64,000 bases of DNA from Massarina eburnea CBS 473.64 (GCA_010093635.1 MU006785.1:1259385-1323384); one strand, 5' to 3'; shown: positions 32,212 through 44,605, numbered from the stretch's first letter. The notes: generated by a model from the sequence alone, not told the origin. Program-made: numbers and translations.

Positions 32212-32645
32212 TGTCGCGTCAAGTGGTTGTTGCGAGGTGTGAGAGCTGCCCGCAAAAATTCACGTCGGTCGGCAAAATTGTTGCAGGGGTCGGGGATGCG
32301 CATATACGCTAGGCCATGCCCGGTTTAGCATTGTTTGCAAGCGACTACCTCATAGCTAGCACGTGCTCAGATAAGTATATACGAAGGAGAGAACGTATGC
32401 AGAAGGTACTTGCCTTGAAAAACTTGATGCCGCCTGCCTATTCCGCGCAATGTCGTCAGAAGTGATTGCCTCTTCCTTTCTATAACGTCACTTCGATATT
32501 TACAGGCAACAGCCATAAACAAACTACCGTACGGGGCTAGCGCGCATCTTCCCTTCTGTAAATGCCCACCTGGCGTGGCCCGTGGGTAGAATATTATGAA
32601 TTCATCGCTTTCCCCACACACTGGTTTTGCACCATCCAATTGACA
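32212..32645. other. Divergent promoter, UTP18 / MYND gene
   Basis: This 434-bp stretch lies between two divergent ATGs, so it should hold both promoters. I cannot assign specific motifs. Confidence 0.6.
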
Positions 32646-33416
32646 ATGGAGAAGCTTACTGTCGAAGAAGGCGACAACTCGCAGTGCCACAGCTGCAACA
32701 AGAGCCGTGAGTCCCTGTCTTCGCCATTGAATAAATGTGCGGGCTGCGGAAAGGCATGGTACTGCTCGAAGGATTGCCAGAAAGAGGACTGGAAAGATCA
32801 CAAGCCTCGATGTTTGAAATCCCGTACCGCATCTCGCCTAGACGGCATTACACACTATAACACCGTCGCCTACAAGATACCCCAGGCTCAAGAATTAGCT
32901 CAAACTATCAACCTCACGCTGCCGACATCGTCTGCCATTCATGAAGGCATCGTGTGAGTGTTTCGTACTGTGTCGATCCAAGATGAGTTGCTAACGTTTC
33001 TTAGGACACCACTCCGCCGTCTTGTCATGACAGGCAAGGACACAGCCAAGAATTTGGAACTCTTCTTCGGCCCGAACTGGCGCAGCTCTATGCGGTTAAA
33101 TCATGAAGAAGTTCGGATTGAGGTCCTTCTCAACCCACCGCCCGGCTCTCCAGCCTATGTGTTGGCTGCTAGCATGCATATGGACGACGATGCACCCGCC
33201 TGGTCACCGCGTCCGGTGAGCGACTCCGAGAAGCGGACGATCGACGAGGTGCGAGCGATGCAGTCCCTCGTACGCGAACGGGTTGGTGCTGGACAGTCGC
33301 CTTCCAATGCCGTGATGAAAGATATCCTCACGTCTTTTGGAGCAAACTGGGTGGACAAGTTACCTCTTTACCAGTTGGCAGTGAACACCATGGATCAAGG
33401 CGTTCAAGTGCAGTAG
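32646..33416 (+). CDS. MYND zinc-finger protein (239 aa)
   Basis: Coding exons are 32646-32953 and 33005-33416, with a GTGAGT donor and a CTAAC branch site; the frame closes at 240 codons. The MYND finger occupies about residues 14-57. It has CHSCNKS, then CAGCGKAWYCSKDCQKEDW and the closing H-x3-C (HKPRC), so all metal ligands are present. The remaining 180 residues are a helical region that I do not recognise. No SET-domain motifs are visible, so there is no reason to call it a methyltransferase. MYND fingers usually bind proline-rich partner peptides. The start is chosen at the ATG just before the finger because the upstream frame has no ATG in good context. Confidence 0.88.
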
Positions 33417-33991
33417 TTGTGCGTTCAATCAAGGGCGACATCAAGACTGTGCCATGGATTGTCTTTCCCGGGGGGCATGGGTATGGTACCCTACATCCAT
33501 CTCAACAAGTCCCTCATTAGATAAGAACGTACTGACAGTTTATGATAGAAACATTCATCTATACCACGGTTTGGGCGCGATGGGATTGTTACTTCGGGTT
33601 AATTGCTGGTATGGTGGAACCCTGTCAAAAGCGGAAGCGCATGTCTACGAATAAACAGATGTTTACTATAGAACGAATTGTGTTAAGACTCCTCTTCCCT
33701 CCCCTTCATCAAGGCTTTCGCTCTGTACTCAAATAAGTGTAGATAGATGAATTCAACACAACTCCTAGGAGGCTTAGGGGAACAATTTGTAGGAACTTAA
33801 TAGAACGTTGTTTGAGAATGTCTTTTCCATGACACTATGAATCACGGATTAGGCAATTCACAATCTCATCCTAGTATATGCCATGGCTACCTAATACATG
33901 AGATAGAGCGAGAAAAAATACCCTATGAAGAGATATCTGTCACCCAGTTTAGCGTTGAACATGGCTTGGAAAGATGGCACATGTTATAGAC
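33417..33991. other. Convergent intergenic region
   Basis: These are the 3' flanks of the MYND gene (plus) and the oxygenase gene (minus). The sequence is AT-rich, with short frames only and nothing recognised. Confidence 0.6.
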
Positions 33992-35130
33992 CTAGCCGTC
34001 GTAAACATTGATCGTCTCTAGCATTTTCATCGAATAATCGATAAAGGTGACTGGATCATAATGCTGTTCCCCATCGGCAGCAACCCTCGAAGGCTGGGGT
34101 TGAATGATGCCATCCGGCTCCGGCGCAACAAAATACGGAATGGAGTACCTAGCAGCCGCGTCGCCCTGGTGTGCGACAACGCGATGAAAGGCAGATGGAT
34201 AGAAACCTTTTATGAATTCAGCATTATTAAAAGTATTTGCCAAGATAGGATCTAGTCTTACCGTTTGAGATGCGCTGAAACATATCGCCGATATTCATGT
34301 ACAAAATACCATCCCTCGGCACAGCAGGAATGAAAACATTCGTCTTACGGTCGAGGAACTCGAGTCCGCCGTGCGTGTCTTGGAATAGGAGGGTGAAGAG
34401 ACTTGTAGACGTGAGCACTCATACATCGATCCATACGAAATCTACAAGATAGTCGGTAAACCACTCACCTCCAATCCGTATGCGAACCCAGCCGTGAAAA
34501 CTCCTGTCCGGCATCCTTTACTGGTGGATAATGCAGCAGACGTAACTGATTCTCGTGCCCCGTATGCAAAGCTCGAACGCTCTCTGCCTCTTCCTGAGGC
34601 AGGTTCAAGCTCATGATGAGAGCATCTAGAAGGGCCTGTGCCGTCTCGTGAAGCTCCCAGAATATTCTGGTCGTAATACGACGAAATCCCGGAAACGCAT
34701 CCTCGGGAAGCCATATGTTGTACTGTACGGCATTCTCACCACTCCCAATGTCGAAACTTTCTTTGAAATCCGTTGTTTTGGAGTACTCGTCTTTCTGCTC
34801 TGCTTCGCTTGCTTCCAGAGCCGTCTTTCTAGCAACCTTTTCTCTTCCTGTACCCGAGTAGCCTCGATGCGGAACTGGACTATCTGGGTGCGGTGCCTTC
34901 ATCTTTTCCTCGTATGGGAGATCAAAGAGCTTTTTGGTTACTTGAAAGACCTCTTCGAGTGACTGTGACGATAGCCCATGTCCAGAGATACCTAGGTATC
35001 CATTCACACTACCTGACTCGGCCAGCTGCCGTGCCGTACGCTGTCGAGCTTCTAGCGGGCTACCGCTTATGAAGGACGAAATGTCCACGATAGGGATGTC
35101 AACAGTCGGGGGTGTCGTGCTCGGGCTCAT
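33992..35130 (-). CDS. 2OG-Fe(II) oxygenase, IPNS-like (338 aa)
   Basis: This is a 2-oxoglutarate/Fe(II)-dependent dioxygenase of the isopenicillin-N-synthase-like superfamily. Coding exons are 35130-34469, 34401-34262 and 34206-33992; the frame closes at 339 codons. The N-terminal DIOX_N domain shows IPIVDISSFISG and GYLGISGHGL. The iron ligands are His217-x-Asp219 (GSHTDW) and His275 (YPSAFHRVVAH). The 2OG-binding R-x-S is Arg287-Tyr-Ser289 (RYSIPYF). All catalytic residues are present, so it should be active. Fungal relatives act on varied small molecules, and no biosynthetic partner genes lie nearby, so the substrate is unknown. Confidence 0.92.
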
Positions 35131-35895
35131 TTCTGGCAATTAATGGAGGGTGCAATAGTTTGGGGCGCAAAGATACGAAAAGGATTCAGGTGCTTTCTTA
35201 AGGGTTTGGAGGGCTGCGGCGTGGCAGTCAACTGATTCTTTCCGTGTAACCCGCCACTTCGATCGCTTGTGTTAGTTCATCACTCATCCACGCGAAACAG
35301 CGAATGTCCGTCCACTATGGTACGTACATCAGTGTTTGCTTTTCTCGGTTATCGACTAGATTCGCTGCTGCGGGTATCGGTAAGGCGCTCATGTCAAGAG
35401 AAAACCAACTTCCAATTCAAACCTAACTTTTGAGACGCCTTCTTTACGTCAGTGGTTCTTGTTCACGCGGATGTCTGACTCCCCGTATTGTCTCTGCGCT
35501 ACCTTATAATAGTCCCTTTTTGGAAAGTCTTCACTTCAATTTCGCCGCATTATCTTTGCGTGCCACAACTTTTACTAATTGTTTTCGAGCCTTACGTCAT
35601 GCCATGTCGGCACTCCTCTTGCGAGGAAATACCAAACCTCCCGAATTCAACATGGCAGAAGGGACTACGTCGTAGGAGGAGAACTGGCCCTTGATTCTGT
35701 ATAATCTTACTAATTGGTCACCACGTAGGCGTTGGACCTTATTAGTTATTACCTCTGCTTGAACCCTTATTGCATTAGTGGACCTCGGTGTATAGGATCG
35801 AGGTGCTAGTGTTGGTATGTAACTCCTAGAGAAATAATGACCCCCTTCGAGCCCGGATTAGATGTTATGATTCTGGTGGCTCTCACAATTTCTAT
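35131..35895. other. Intergenic, oxygenase promoter side
   Basis: This contains the upstream region of the oxygenase gene and gene-poor sequence beyond. No frame has family resemblance. Confidence 0.55.
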
Positions 35896-36372
35896 ATGTT
35901 TTTTCGGGATAAGTTAGAAAACCTTGGCCAGAGTGCTGATTTCCCCCGTTCGGGCTACTCTAACCAGCCTCCTCCATCTTCGAGGAGATCTCTACCCCTG
36001 CTACACAAACACACGAGACAGCAAAGCCCGAGAAGAAAAGTACACTTGCAGTCCAAAAACCCATTTCGGGTCCGCCTAGCCTCTATCTTGAAAGGTCCAT
36101 GTGTACGACCAACGAGAATGCCCACTCGTTTTCCCATCGTCTTGCTCTCTGCCTTCTATACGACCGTGACTCAAGACTACCTTCTCTCCATGCCCGCAAC
36201 CCTCGGTCTTATGTTCTATGATGTGTATAACCCTTTATCCTGTGGTGCTGGTCTAGTATATCTGATTGTAACCCTTGGAATCCTATCTAGTCTATTCATA
36301 ATTGGTTCGCATTCTGTTGCATATTCGTTTAAAATAGAGCGTCTCTGTGGAATTAATGAGCATGAATATTAA
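35896..36372 (+). pseudogene. MFS multidrug transporter fragment
   Basis: The second half of this frame resembles the start of the C-terminal six-helix half of DHA1-type MFS exporters. A basic loop is followed by RPTRMPTRFPIVLLSAFYT, a hydrophobic helix, and a GAGLVYLIVTLGILSSLFI helix. In intact family members this corresponds to the segment beginning with a conserved R-P-x-x-M. Only about 100 of roughly 500 residues are recognisable, with no motif A, no other helices and stops on both sides. It is therefore a relic. It is unrelated in position to the nearly complete MFS frame at 19.9-21.4 kb and too diverged to be a recent copy of it. Confidence 0.5.
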
Positions 36373-37663
36373 CATCTACCACTACTTTTAGGGGCTTTAT
36401 CCGTCCCCGCTAGCCTTGTCTAGCACGACTGCGTTGTTCACTTCCACTGGGTGATGTCTGTTGTAGAAAGTACAATATTTGCAGCACTCTCGCTTCCCAA
36501 TCTGCGCGATCCATAGATTCGCAATATTGTATACTTCTCCGTCGGGTGGCCAAGCCTGTCTTCCCCAAATACCTCTACCCAATCTTCCACACATTCGCGG
36601 AGAAACGCGTCTGTCGAAATTTCATAGTTCTTCAAAGTATCCACGGTTTGCGCATGACGATGTCCTTCAAGAGGGAGCTCGCATATCAGCCTCTCTATAT
36701 TCGAATTCCGGTCGTCGTACATGTTGAGAATGTGTAGGAATTGTCCTAGTTCTAAACCCACTTCCACGATCTTTTTTCCATCCTCTAAGCTGATACTTCT
36801 TTAGGAATATACAGATGCGCATTTCTATCCCTTCAGATTTCCCAAAGCACGCCGTGCACTATTCACCATACCGCAGCAATCTTCCCCACCTCTTCTTCGA
36901 ATCCTTACACTCAGTCTTCAAGGTATGTGTGTCGCTTGGTATGCCCAATGCGATATCAACCACTGTACATTATCTCCAATACTTCTTTTCTCGACACAGT
37001 CTTTAAGAGATCGTAATCAATCATGATCTCTCCTATAATCATGTATACTCGAGGGAACCCGATCTCTGTGCTCCTCCTCCATCATTGAAAATATACAAAA
37101 TTCAGCATTTTCGAATCCCGTTTCGTGCTTCTCTTGGATAGATTAGAGTATCATAAGACAGGCCTCTCCGCACGCTTGTTCGGGGGTTCTTAGGATCTGG
37201 ACATGTGCATTCTAGAAGCTCGTATTTCAACGCCATGGTTGCTGTAAATAGATTTTTGGGAGTAGTGTATCAAGTGTAGAGGAAGAAAAAAGGATACTCT
37301 GGGTATCGTTCCCGAAAATTAGACGTCTAAAGGTATGACTAACAGTGATAGAGTGACTGCACCTCATTACGACTTGTGATTATCGCAACACACATGTCTA
37401 CTTCGTAGAGATATGACTACTACACTACTCACTACCACCTAAGCCCCTCTATGCCTTGAAAACCTACCTTACGAATAGTAGACCTCACTGCTTCCTAATC
37501 CAATGACTCCTGTACATGTGCGTCCTACATCCGTGCCGTGCCGCGCCGTGACACAATCACAATACAAGCACCAGGTAGACGTCACACACCATCACGCACA
37601 CCATCTGCATCTTCAAATTGCGGCTGAAATGATTTATCTCGCAAGACTACCCCCCAGAATACC
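36373..37663. other. Gene-poor region, 1.3 kb
   Basis: This is AT-rich with many short frames. The minus frame at 36438-36767 has some protein-like composition but begins at a non-ATG codon and is not recognised, so it is not called. The end near 37664 is the 3' flank of the PGM2-type gene. Confidence 0.5.
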
Positions 37664-39488
37664 TCAAGCTAGCTTCAGCCCGTACACGTCAGGTTTAAAC
37701 CATTCCTCTAACAAAGCATTTTGTATCTCCAAAGCCCCCTTCCTCGCCCCGTCCGCACTACTCCCCACACATTCGATATACATTTTGATCTTCGGTTCCG
37801 TGCCAGATCCCCTGACAGTAAATCTCGCGCCGTCATCGAGTTCGCACGTAATCATCTGCGCTGTAGGGTCGACAGGAAGATCCGGGACATGATCCTCAGA
37901 CTTGGAATCCCATCCCACGGTCAAATCTCTCCAGCGCACAATCTTTCTTGTACCGATGGTCGTGGGATACGGATCGCCTGCCGCGCGTATAGCAGCGAAG
38001 ACGGTAGAAGTGGTGGTGGGGGAGGGGGATGTGAGATATGTGTTTGCGTCGGCGAAGAAACCGATGTGTTCGTATAGCTTTTGGAGTTTGGAATACGGGG
38101 TGAGGTTCTGACTCGACCAATGCGACACGGCGGTTAAAAAGACGGCAGCGGCGCTAATGGAATCTTTATCGTGGACGGTTTGCGGAATCATGTAACCCAG
38201 AGCTTCTTCGTACGCGTAGATGACGTCGTAGCCTTCTCTACCTAGGTCGCGGGATACATTGCCGAGCCATTTGAATCCGGTCAAAGTCTCGACGAAATGG
38301 AAGCCTTCTTTCTGCGCGAGGGCGTGGAGCATGCGTGAACTCACGGTCGAGGCGAGCATGGCCATTTTGTCGCGCGGTTTGTCGGCGGGGTAGCGTTCGA
38401 AGAGGTAGGAGCCGATGAGGATACCTAGTTCGTTGCCGGTGAAAATGTGCCAGGCATTTGAAACCTTTTCTGCAGCGGCAAGACGGTCGGCATCAGGGTC
38501 ACTGGCGAGTATTAGTGGGATGGAGTTGGAGTCTGCCGTGGCTATGGCTAGGTCTAATGCGCCCTTCTCCTCGGGGTTAGGGAACTTGACGGTGGGGAAG
38601 TCGGGGTCGGGTTGTGCTTGGGCCTCTACTACGACCATTTGTGAGAAGATACCGAGATCGCGGGCGCATTGTTGCATGGCTGGTAGACCGACGCCGTGCA
38701 TAGGCGTGTAGACGAATCTCAACTTCGGATCCATGGTTTCGGAATATCCTTCTGGCCGTGCTGCGATCTTCACAGCCCTGTGGTATTGGTCTTGGACGAG
38801 GCCTAACGCGCCTTCGACTAACATGTCGCCACTGTCTACGACGGAGGTGTCCCAGCTGACCGGCTCCAGATGGTCGAGGATGGCATTCGCAATTCCAGTG
38901 TCATGAGGAGGTATGATTTGGCATCCGTTCGACCAGTACACCTTGTACCCATTATCGCGAGCGGGATTGTGACTTGCGGTAATCATAATTCCAGCAACTG
39001 CATCCAGTTCGCGTACCCCGAACGGAACCATGGGCGTGTGCGTCGGCATGTCGTACCACCAGACCTTGATTCCCTTGGCAACGAAGGCCGCGGCCGTCAG
39101 CTTCGCAAACTTCTCCGAATTGTGACGTGCATCGTAGCCGATTACTACGCCGCGTTTCTTCGCCTGCGCTTCTGTTTGCAGGAGGTATGCGGCTAGCCCT
39201 TGGGATGCTTGGATCACGGTGAGCGAGTTCATGCATGCGAAGCCGGCTTGCATGGGCCCACGCAGTCCCGCGGTGCCAAAGGCGATGCGGTTGCGGAGCC
39301 GGCTTTCGAGCTCGTTGGTGTTGCCTTGGACTAGGAGTTTGTAGATCTCGTCGGTGGTGCTTTTGTCCCTGTCTAGGCGTAGCCATTCTCGCGCGAGGCT
39401 GGTCGGGGTTGATTAGTCTACGTAGTGCATGTTTGGATGCGACACGTCCTTGGGTGACTTACTCCTTGATATCAGGTGGCGCTGCCAT
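37664..39488 (-). CDS. PGM2-type phosphopentomutase/phosphoglucomutase (586 aa)
   Basis: This enzyme of the alpha-D-phosphohexomutase superfamily shifts phosphate between C1 and C5/C6 of pentose or hexose sugars. Coding exons are 39488-39463 (26 nt) and 39398-37664; the frame closes at 587 codons. Motifs are GTAGLRG (50-56) and TASHNP with the phosphoserine at Ser151. The metal-binding loop DPDADR is at 309-314, the sugar-binding EEALGY lies in the third domain, and the phosphate-binding RGSGTEPK is near 540. The sequence around GTAGLRGPMQAGF-MNSLTVIQ groups it with human PGM2 and yeast Pgm3/Prm15 and not with classic PGM1. This suggests ribose-1-phosphate/deoxyribose-1-phosphate use. All domains are present, so it should be functional and cytosolic. 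Confidence 0.93.
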
Positions 39489-40036
39489 CTTGGCGGGGTA
39501 GTGTTGAGGTTGGGATAAGCGATGGGTAACACCACGTGGAAGCGGATTAATGTAGAGTTATATACCAAGGTGTCGCCTTCGGCCGGGGAAATCCTCGTTG
39601 AGCTGGTGACTGTTCTTCCATGTATGTTCGTATTAGTGGCGAGATGCGAAGTGTAGTGGTGTTCACCTGCCCGTTCCGTGATCGGCCTGTAAGACTCAGT
39701 AATCAGGGTTCAACACGTCGACTATCGATAGGACAGGCTTGTATCTAGATAATGCTTCCAGGCCTTCTAGAAGATGGTGTTGGAGGTCAGCTAGCGGTCC
39801 CGGAGGCGTTCGTTTCGAATTGCCCTGGCGGATACAGGCTGGCACGTTGGTTCGCGTCCTGCGGCTGAAACGGCCAAGCTCCAACGGTCTGCGGGACCAC
39901 TCTACCGCCATTGTCACGCCTCGCTCGCGCGACAACTTCGGCAACCCTTAGACCATTAATGCTGAGGTACGTGATCGACACCGCCAAATCTTTGAAAAGC
40001 CCAAATCCCTCCCCGCCATCTCCCCACGTAGCAAAC
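39489..40036. other. Divergent promoter, PGM2-type / desaturase genes
   Basis: This 548-bp region lies between divergent ATGs. The open frame upstream of the desaturase ATG (from 39911) has no conserved sequence, so the later ATG is preferred. No regulatory motif is assigned. Confidence 0.6.
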
Positions 40037-41785
40037 ATGGCCGCCTCGCAGCAACGCAGGTCCAAGGTCTTCGCTAGGCGCGAGATTGAGGCGCTTATTG
40101 CCAGCGGGCGGTCCATTGTGATCGTGGACAGTAAAGTGTTGAAGGTAGACGCGTGGCTGGCCTACCACCCCGGTGGTGACAAAGCAATCAAGCATATGAT
40201 AGGGCGAGATGCCACCGACGAAGTGCAGCGGTACGTGCCTTCACTATAATACCCCGAGTATTGTGGCTGATGTGTGTGACGCAGATTTCACTCCGCAGAG
40301 ACGTTGAAGCTCACAGAACGCTATCAGATCGGCCGTATAGAGGGACGATGGGCCAACTTTGTGCCGCCGATACAGGGAGGGAGGGTCAGGACGCCGGAAG
40401 AGCTGGGAAACATGTCGGATGAGGACTACATGGAGTCGTACTCTTCGGAGCAGGAGTCAGCCAGCACGGCATCGGCATCGTCATCGGCGGGCCAGAGCCC
40501 CCTCTTCGACCCCGCCGATGCCGATGCCTCTCTCCGGAAGCGCAGCACCGGCCCCCGTCCCCCGTCGGCCTCCTCTGTATCGTCGGTCGAGCTCGACGAG
40601 GCGCCATACACGAACATGTCGGTCCTAGACGCGCGGACGCAGCAAGAACTCGATTTCGACAAAGCAAAGTACCCGTCGCTCGACCCCCAGACCCAAGACA
40701 ACATTGTGCAGAAATACCGAGAGCTGCAGAAGCGCATAGAGGCAGAGGGCCTGTATGCTTGCCGCTACTCGTCGTATGGAATCGAGTGCATCCGCTACGC
40801 CATCGCTCTTACCCTGTTCCTGTGGCTCCTGCGCTCTGGCTGGTACATTACGTCAGCCCTCCCTCTCGGCTTCCTTGGACACCAGCTCGCCTTTGTCGTT
40901 CACGATGCGGCGCACATGGGCATCACTCACAACTTCACCGTCGACTCCACCATTGCCATGTTCGTGGCCAGCTATCTTGGCGGCCTGAGCGCAGGGTGGT
41001 GGAAATGGAGCCATAACGTGCACCACCTTGTTACCAACTCGCCGGAGCACGACCCTGACATTGAATATCTGCCGTTTTTCGCCATCACCCATCGCTTTTT
41101 CAACTCTCTTTTCTCCACCTACCACGACCATACCATGACCTACGATGCCTTTGGGAAGTTCATGGTGCGCATTCAAAACTGGACCTACTACCCGATCATG
41201 ATGGTCGCGCGCTTCAACCTCTACCAGCTAGGTTGGACCTATCTTATTCTCAATCGTGGGCCGAAAAAAGGCCCAGCCTGGTGGTTTCGCTACTTTGAAA
41301 TGCTTGGCCAGATTGTGTTCTGGTACTGGTACGGATACGGCGTCGTTTACAAATCGATCCCTGGCGGTTGGACCCGTTTCTTCTTCGTGCTGCTTAGCCA
41401 CGCCATCACAGCGCCTCTCCACGTCCAAATCACGCTCAGTCACTTCGCTATGAGCACCACGGATATGGGAATCACCGAGTCCTTTCCGCAGAAGATGCTG
41501 CGCACGACCATGGACGTCGACTGTCCGCAATGGCTCGACTTTTTCCACGGCGGCCTCCAGTTCCAGGCCATTCACCACCTGTACCCGCGCATTCCGAGGC
41601 ATAATCTGCGGAGGACGCAAAAGTTGGTGCAGGAATTTTGTAATGAGGTCGACATACCATATGCCTTGTATGGGTTTGTCGATGGGAACAAGCAGGTCAT
41701 TGGGAAGCTTGCTGATGTGGGGAGGCAGGCGGCCATTCTGGCCGAGTGTCAGCGCACGATTGTGCAGGGGGAATTTAAACATTAG
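40037..41785 (+). CDS. Sphingolipid delta-8 desaturase, cyt b5 fusion (564 aa)
   Basis: This is an ER-membrane desaturase that introduces the delta-8 double bond into the sphingoid base of fungal glucosylceramides. Coding exons are 40037-40230 and 40285-41785; the frame closes at 565 codons. The N-terminal cytochrome b5 domain has the heme motif HPGG at 44-47. A Ser/acidic linker (about 100-175) follows. Hydrophobic segments then flank three His boxes: HDAAHMG (271-277), HNVHH (308-312) and the front-end-type QAIHH (492-496), where Gln replaces the first His as expected. Length and layout match fungal enzymes. The protein starts right at the b5 domain. Confidence 0.93.
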
Positions 41786-42031
41786 AGATGCTTAGATGAC
41801 GAGACATAGATTTGCGACGATAGAGTGACGCTTTTGAAGAATTCATGGTATTATGACTTGGCTACGATTGCTCTACCAACCTCTACATCTACATCTATCG
41901 GGGGAGTGGGTGAGGAGACGGTTGGGGAGCTTCCGTGTAAGCAGACTAACTTGTTCATCAACAGGACTCGTAGATAGACTCATCCACTCCCTCTCTCTGC
42001 GTCCGTGCCATCAAACCAACTTGTCCATAAC

Positions 42032-42762
42032 AATGCTCGACGAAGTTGACTCTTCTTCAGAAGAGTCATGCTTTGCCACTACGAAGGGTATAACTACTTC
42101 TTCCATTTTCGAGCCTCTACCTTTCCTATCCACTTCTTCACAAGAATGTGAAGAGCTCAGCTTGTTATCAAATCTTTACACGGACACACTTCACTACGCA
42201 AACGATCGCTTCACACGAACCAAGCCCACCTTGTTCTTGCGATGAATATGACGATGTAAAGATTTGGGGATGCCAAGAGCGTTGCCTCGGATATATAAGA
42301 GATCGTGCGAATAACGGGACATTCCGCTTCTATAAGGCATCATTAGAAATCTTCAAGCACGACAACATCGAGACTTTTTTTGTCAAATATCTCATGGGCA
42401 TAGATTCCGAGAACCAGAATTTCAAGACAAAGGTCACGGATCTCATGATACCGCCAACTGCTCGATGGCTAGTATCTCACGCTGGATGGCGTCTCATGAA
42501 CTGGGATCCAAAAGAAGTGAAAGATATCACTCCCTTTGAGTTGGCTCATGCGCTATGGTTCAAATGTATAGATGGGAAGCAAACAAAGTTCACTTTTTTC
42601 GCCGACGATGAGCTACGTTTGTGTTTGAAAGCTGCGCAACACGACTTCGACGAGCAAGTGGGATATAAATGGGGCAACCCGCAAACTCGCTATCAGGAAC
42701 TCGGATTCACCGCCTTCTGCCTCCTATACCTCACAATCCTAACCTCAAAGTGCCCGATCTGA
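42032..42762 (+). pseudogene. Truncated relative of the 438-1556 protein
   Basis: Two plus-strand frames overlap. The first starts at an ATG at 42032 and ends at 42245; the second runs from about 42150 to a stop at 42760. From about 42270 the second frame aligns with residues of about 45-185 of the protein at 438-1556 (FKHDNIETFFVKYLMG, the VSHA-W-L-NWD motif, YKWGNP). The remaining 190 residues of that protein have no counterpart. The frame instead runs antisense into the 3' end of the next gene. I found no intron that joins the two frames, so a frameshift plus 3' truncation is the likely state. A short live gene cannot be ruled out. Confidence 0.5.
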
Positions 42763-43922
42763 CCGGACCAATGAGGGTCCAACTCAGGATCCTTTGTCCA
42801 ATTCGCCTGCTCGACCCTCCCATCCCAAACAAGTTCGGCGCCCGAAGAAAGCAGCGGAAACTTCCAAGTCTTTGCACACTGGACCACAGTCTCCAGCTGC
42901 AGCCTCTTGGGTGCAAAGGTTTCGAGCACGAGTTCGAGAGTCTTGAGACTAGGGATGGAAGCAACGCATTTGCCCCAAGACTCGCCAATCTGAGGGTGGG
43001 TTCCCGCACGGCGCTGGTCGGCTAGTTGCATCATTTGGTTCTTTGAAGGATGCTTGAGGGTCGGGTCTAGGTGGAGGTGCTGGGTGTTGGCTTGCTCCGG
43101 AGGCGAGGCCCACGTCCACCAGTCCGTTCGGCTTAGTCTCAGCGTAAGCCGTGTAAGCGGTCTCGCTAACATGGCTCTCGCCTCTGACTTTGGGGAGAAG
43201 GTAGATAGATTCTTGTCGTAGGACGCCCTCGGATTGTTCGGGAGAAGAATGGTGTCACCGTCTTTGGCCGTGGCACTGTGTACGAGGCAGAACGAGCGAT
43301 AAAAGCGCGGCATGACGTAGAAGGCTCCATCGACGCCTTGACTCCTCTTCACAGGGCTCCACCTCTCGATATATCCAGCAAGCTCACCCTGTTCGAGAGC
43401 GATCTGTTGCAAGCTAATGTCCAAGCTCTGGATGAGTGCGTACTGCCATGGCGCCAATTTCATGAGTTTTGGTCGTTGTGTTTGGCGGAATTGGAAGTTG
43501 TACACGATGTATGGGTTGAGAAGAATCGGCATCTTGTAGGTTTCAAGGTACACGGCGCGGCAGGTTTGGAGAAGTGCGGTTCCGATGTCCGAGAGGGGCA
43601 GTTTGCTACCGCGAGGCGGATACCTGCGGAAGACATTGTCACGGTTCGGTGGGTGTGATGTACAGTCTGTCAAGGCGTATTCGTATATCATGTTCCGGAT
43701 CTCCATGGGCACCGTCGTGAACAGTGGAGATTCATGCTGCGGGTTGCACGGATCGTTTTCAATGGCGAAGGCGAAAGGTTCAAGCCGACGATGGTAGAAT
43801 TCGCAGGGTCTGTTGATGCGATTCCCAGTCTGGCAATCGCAGACGTTGACACCGTCGCTATTGGTGCAGGACATGGTGGCGTTGGAAGACGGCAAAAACA
43901 AGCTTCTCAGTACCTGCAGCAT
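42693..43922 (-). CDS. 2EXR/F-box-like domain protein (409 aa)
   Basis: The frame is open from beyond 44030 to a stop at 42693. I chose the ATG at 43922, since upstream codons offer only a GTG start. The recognisable part is SPLFTTVPMEIRNMIYEYALT at about residues 65-85. This is the short F-box-like/2EXR helix pair found at the start of many expanded fungal protein families, followed by LLQTCRAVYLET. The rest (about 300 residues) is of unknown function. Such proteins are numerous in Pezizomycotina, and some may be substrate adaptors for ubiquitin ligases, but that is inference. The 3' end overlaps the broken plus-strand gene by about 70 bp. An unseen upstream exon is possible. Confidence 0.68.
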   Translation of the reverse strand: MLQVLRSLFLPSSNATMSCTNSDGVNVCDCQTGNRINRPCEFYHRRLEPFAFAIENDPCNPQHESPLFTTVPMEIRNMIYEYALTDCTSHPPNRDNVFRRYPPRGSKLPLSDIGTALLQTCRAVYLETYKMPILLNPYIVYNFQFRQTQRPKLMKLAPWQYALIQSLDISLQQIALEQGELAGYIERWSPVKRSQGVDGAFYVMPRFYRSFCLVHSATAKDGDTILLPNNPRASYDKNLSTFSPKSEARAMLARPLTRLTLRLSRTDWWTWASPPEQANTQHLHLDPTLKHPSKNQMMQLADQRRAGTHPQIGESWGKCVASIPSLKTLELVLETFAPKRLQLETVVQCAKTWKFPLLSSGAELVWDGRVEQANWTKDPELDPHWSGQIGHFEVRIVRYRRQKAVNPSS

Positions 43923-44605
43923 GCGTCGTATGTGGCGACTGCGAAAGATGCCGGTGTTAGAAGAGTTCGAGATGGCGAAGGACTGATTGATTGTTTTTGT
44001 TTCCGAGTAGATATGAGGGGCGACCTTCACTACAAGTATTTGTGAGAGGCAGGGTCTGCGCTATACCGAAAGAGGAAAGTAGCGTAGGCAGCAGCCTCTA
44101 CTCGCGCCACGCATCACATATGTACATCCAATCCACTCCACTCCATCTATCTTCTCTCAAAGCGGAGATGTACGCTAATCTATATCACTACGAAGTCTCT
44201 CGAGTGGCAAAGGCCAGAGTAAAGAGTTACCAGGCGAAAAATGCCACATATACAAGACAAAACAAAGCAAGACAAATACACATACACATACACAGACACG
44301 CCACACTATCCCACTAAGCAAACGAAGGAGAGAGGAAGGGAGGGAGTGAAAGTGGAGGAATTTCAAGAGAAGAAACAAGGACAAGCAAAACAAAACGCTG
44401 ATATGAAGACTATCCACCCACGCTCCGATCCAATGATTCCTAACCCAAAAAGTGCCAACGCCATCTTTTCACCATTCACCAAGACGCCGCGCGAATCAAG
44501 CCTATAAGCAGTCAAACCCCAAAGAGATAGAGAGAGAGAGAGAGACAAAATCAAAAGTGCAATACATATCCCAAAACTTCCTCTCTCACCTTCTTCTCTC
44601 ACCAG
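43923..44605. other. Intergenic with (GA)n microsatellite
   Basis: This contains the upstream flank of the 2EXR-like gene and the 3' flank of the large minus-strand gene. A (GA)n run lies at about 44522-44546 and a CACATACA-type repeat near 44275-44300. No coding region is supported. Confidence 0.6.

Noticed and set aside
36438..36767. Minus-strand frame of 109 codons
   Set aside because: It has a non-ATG start, no family resemblance and overlapping frames on the other strand.
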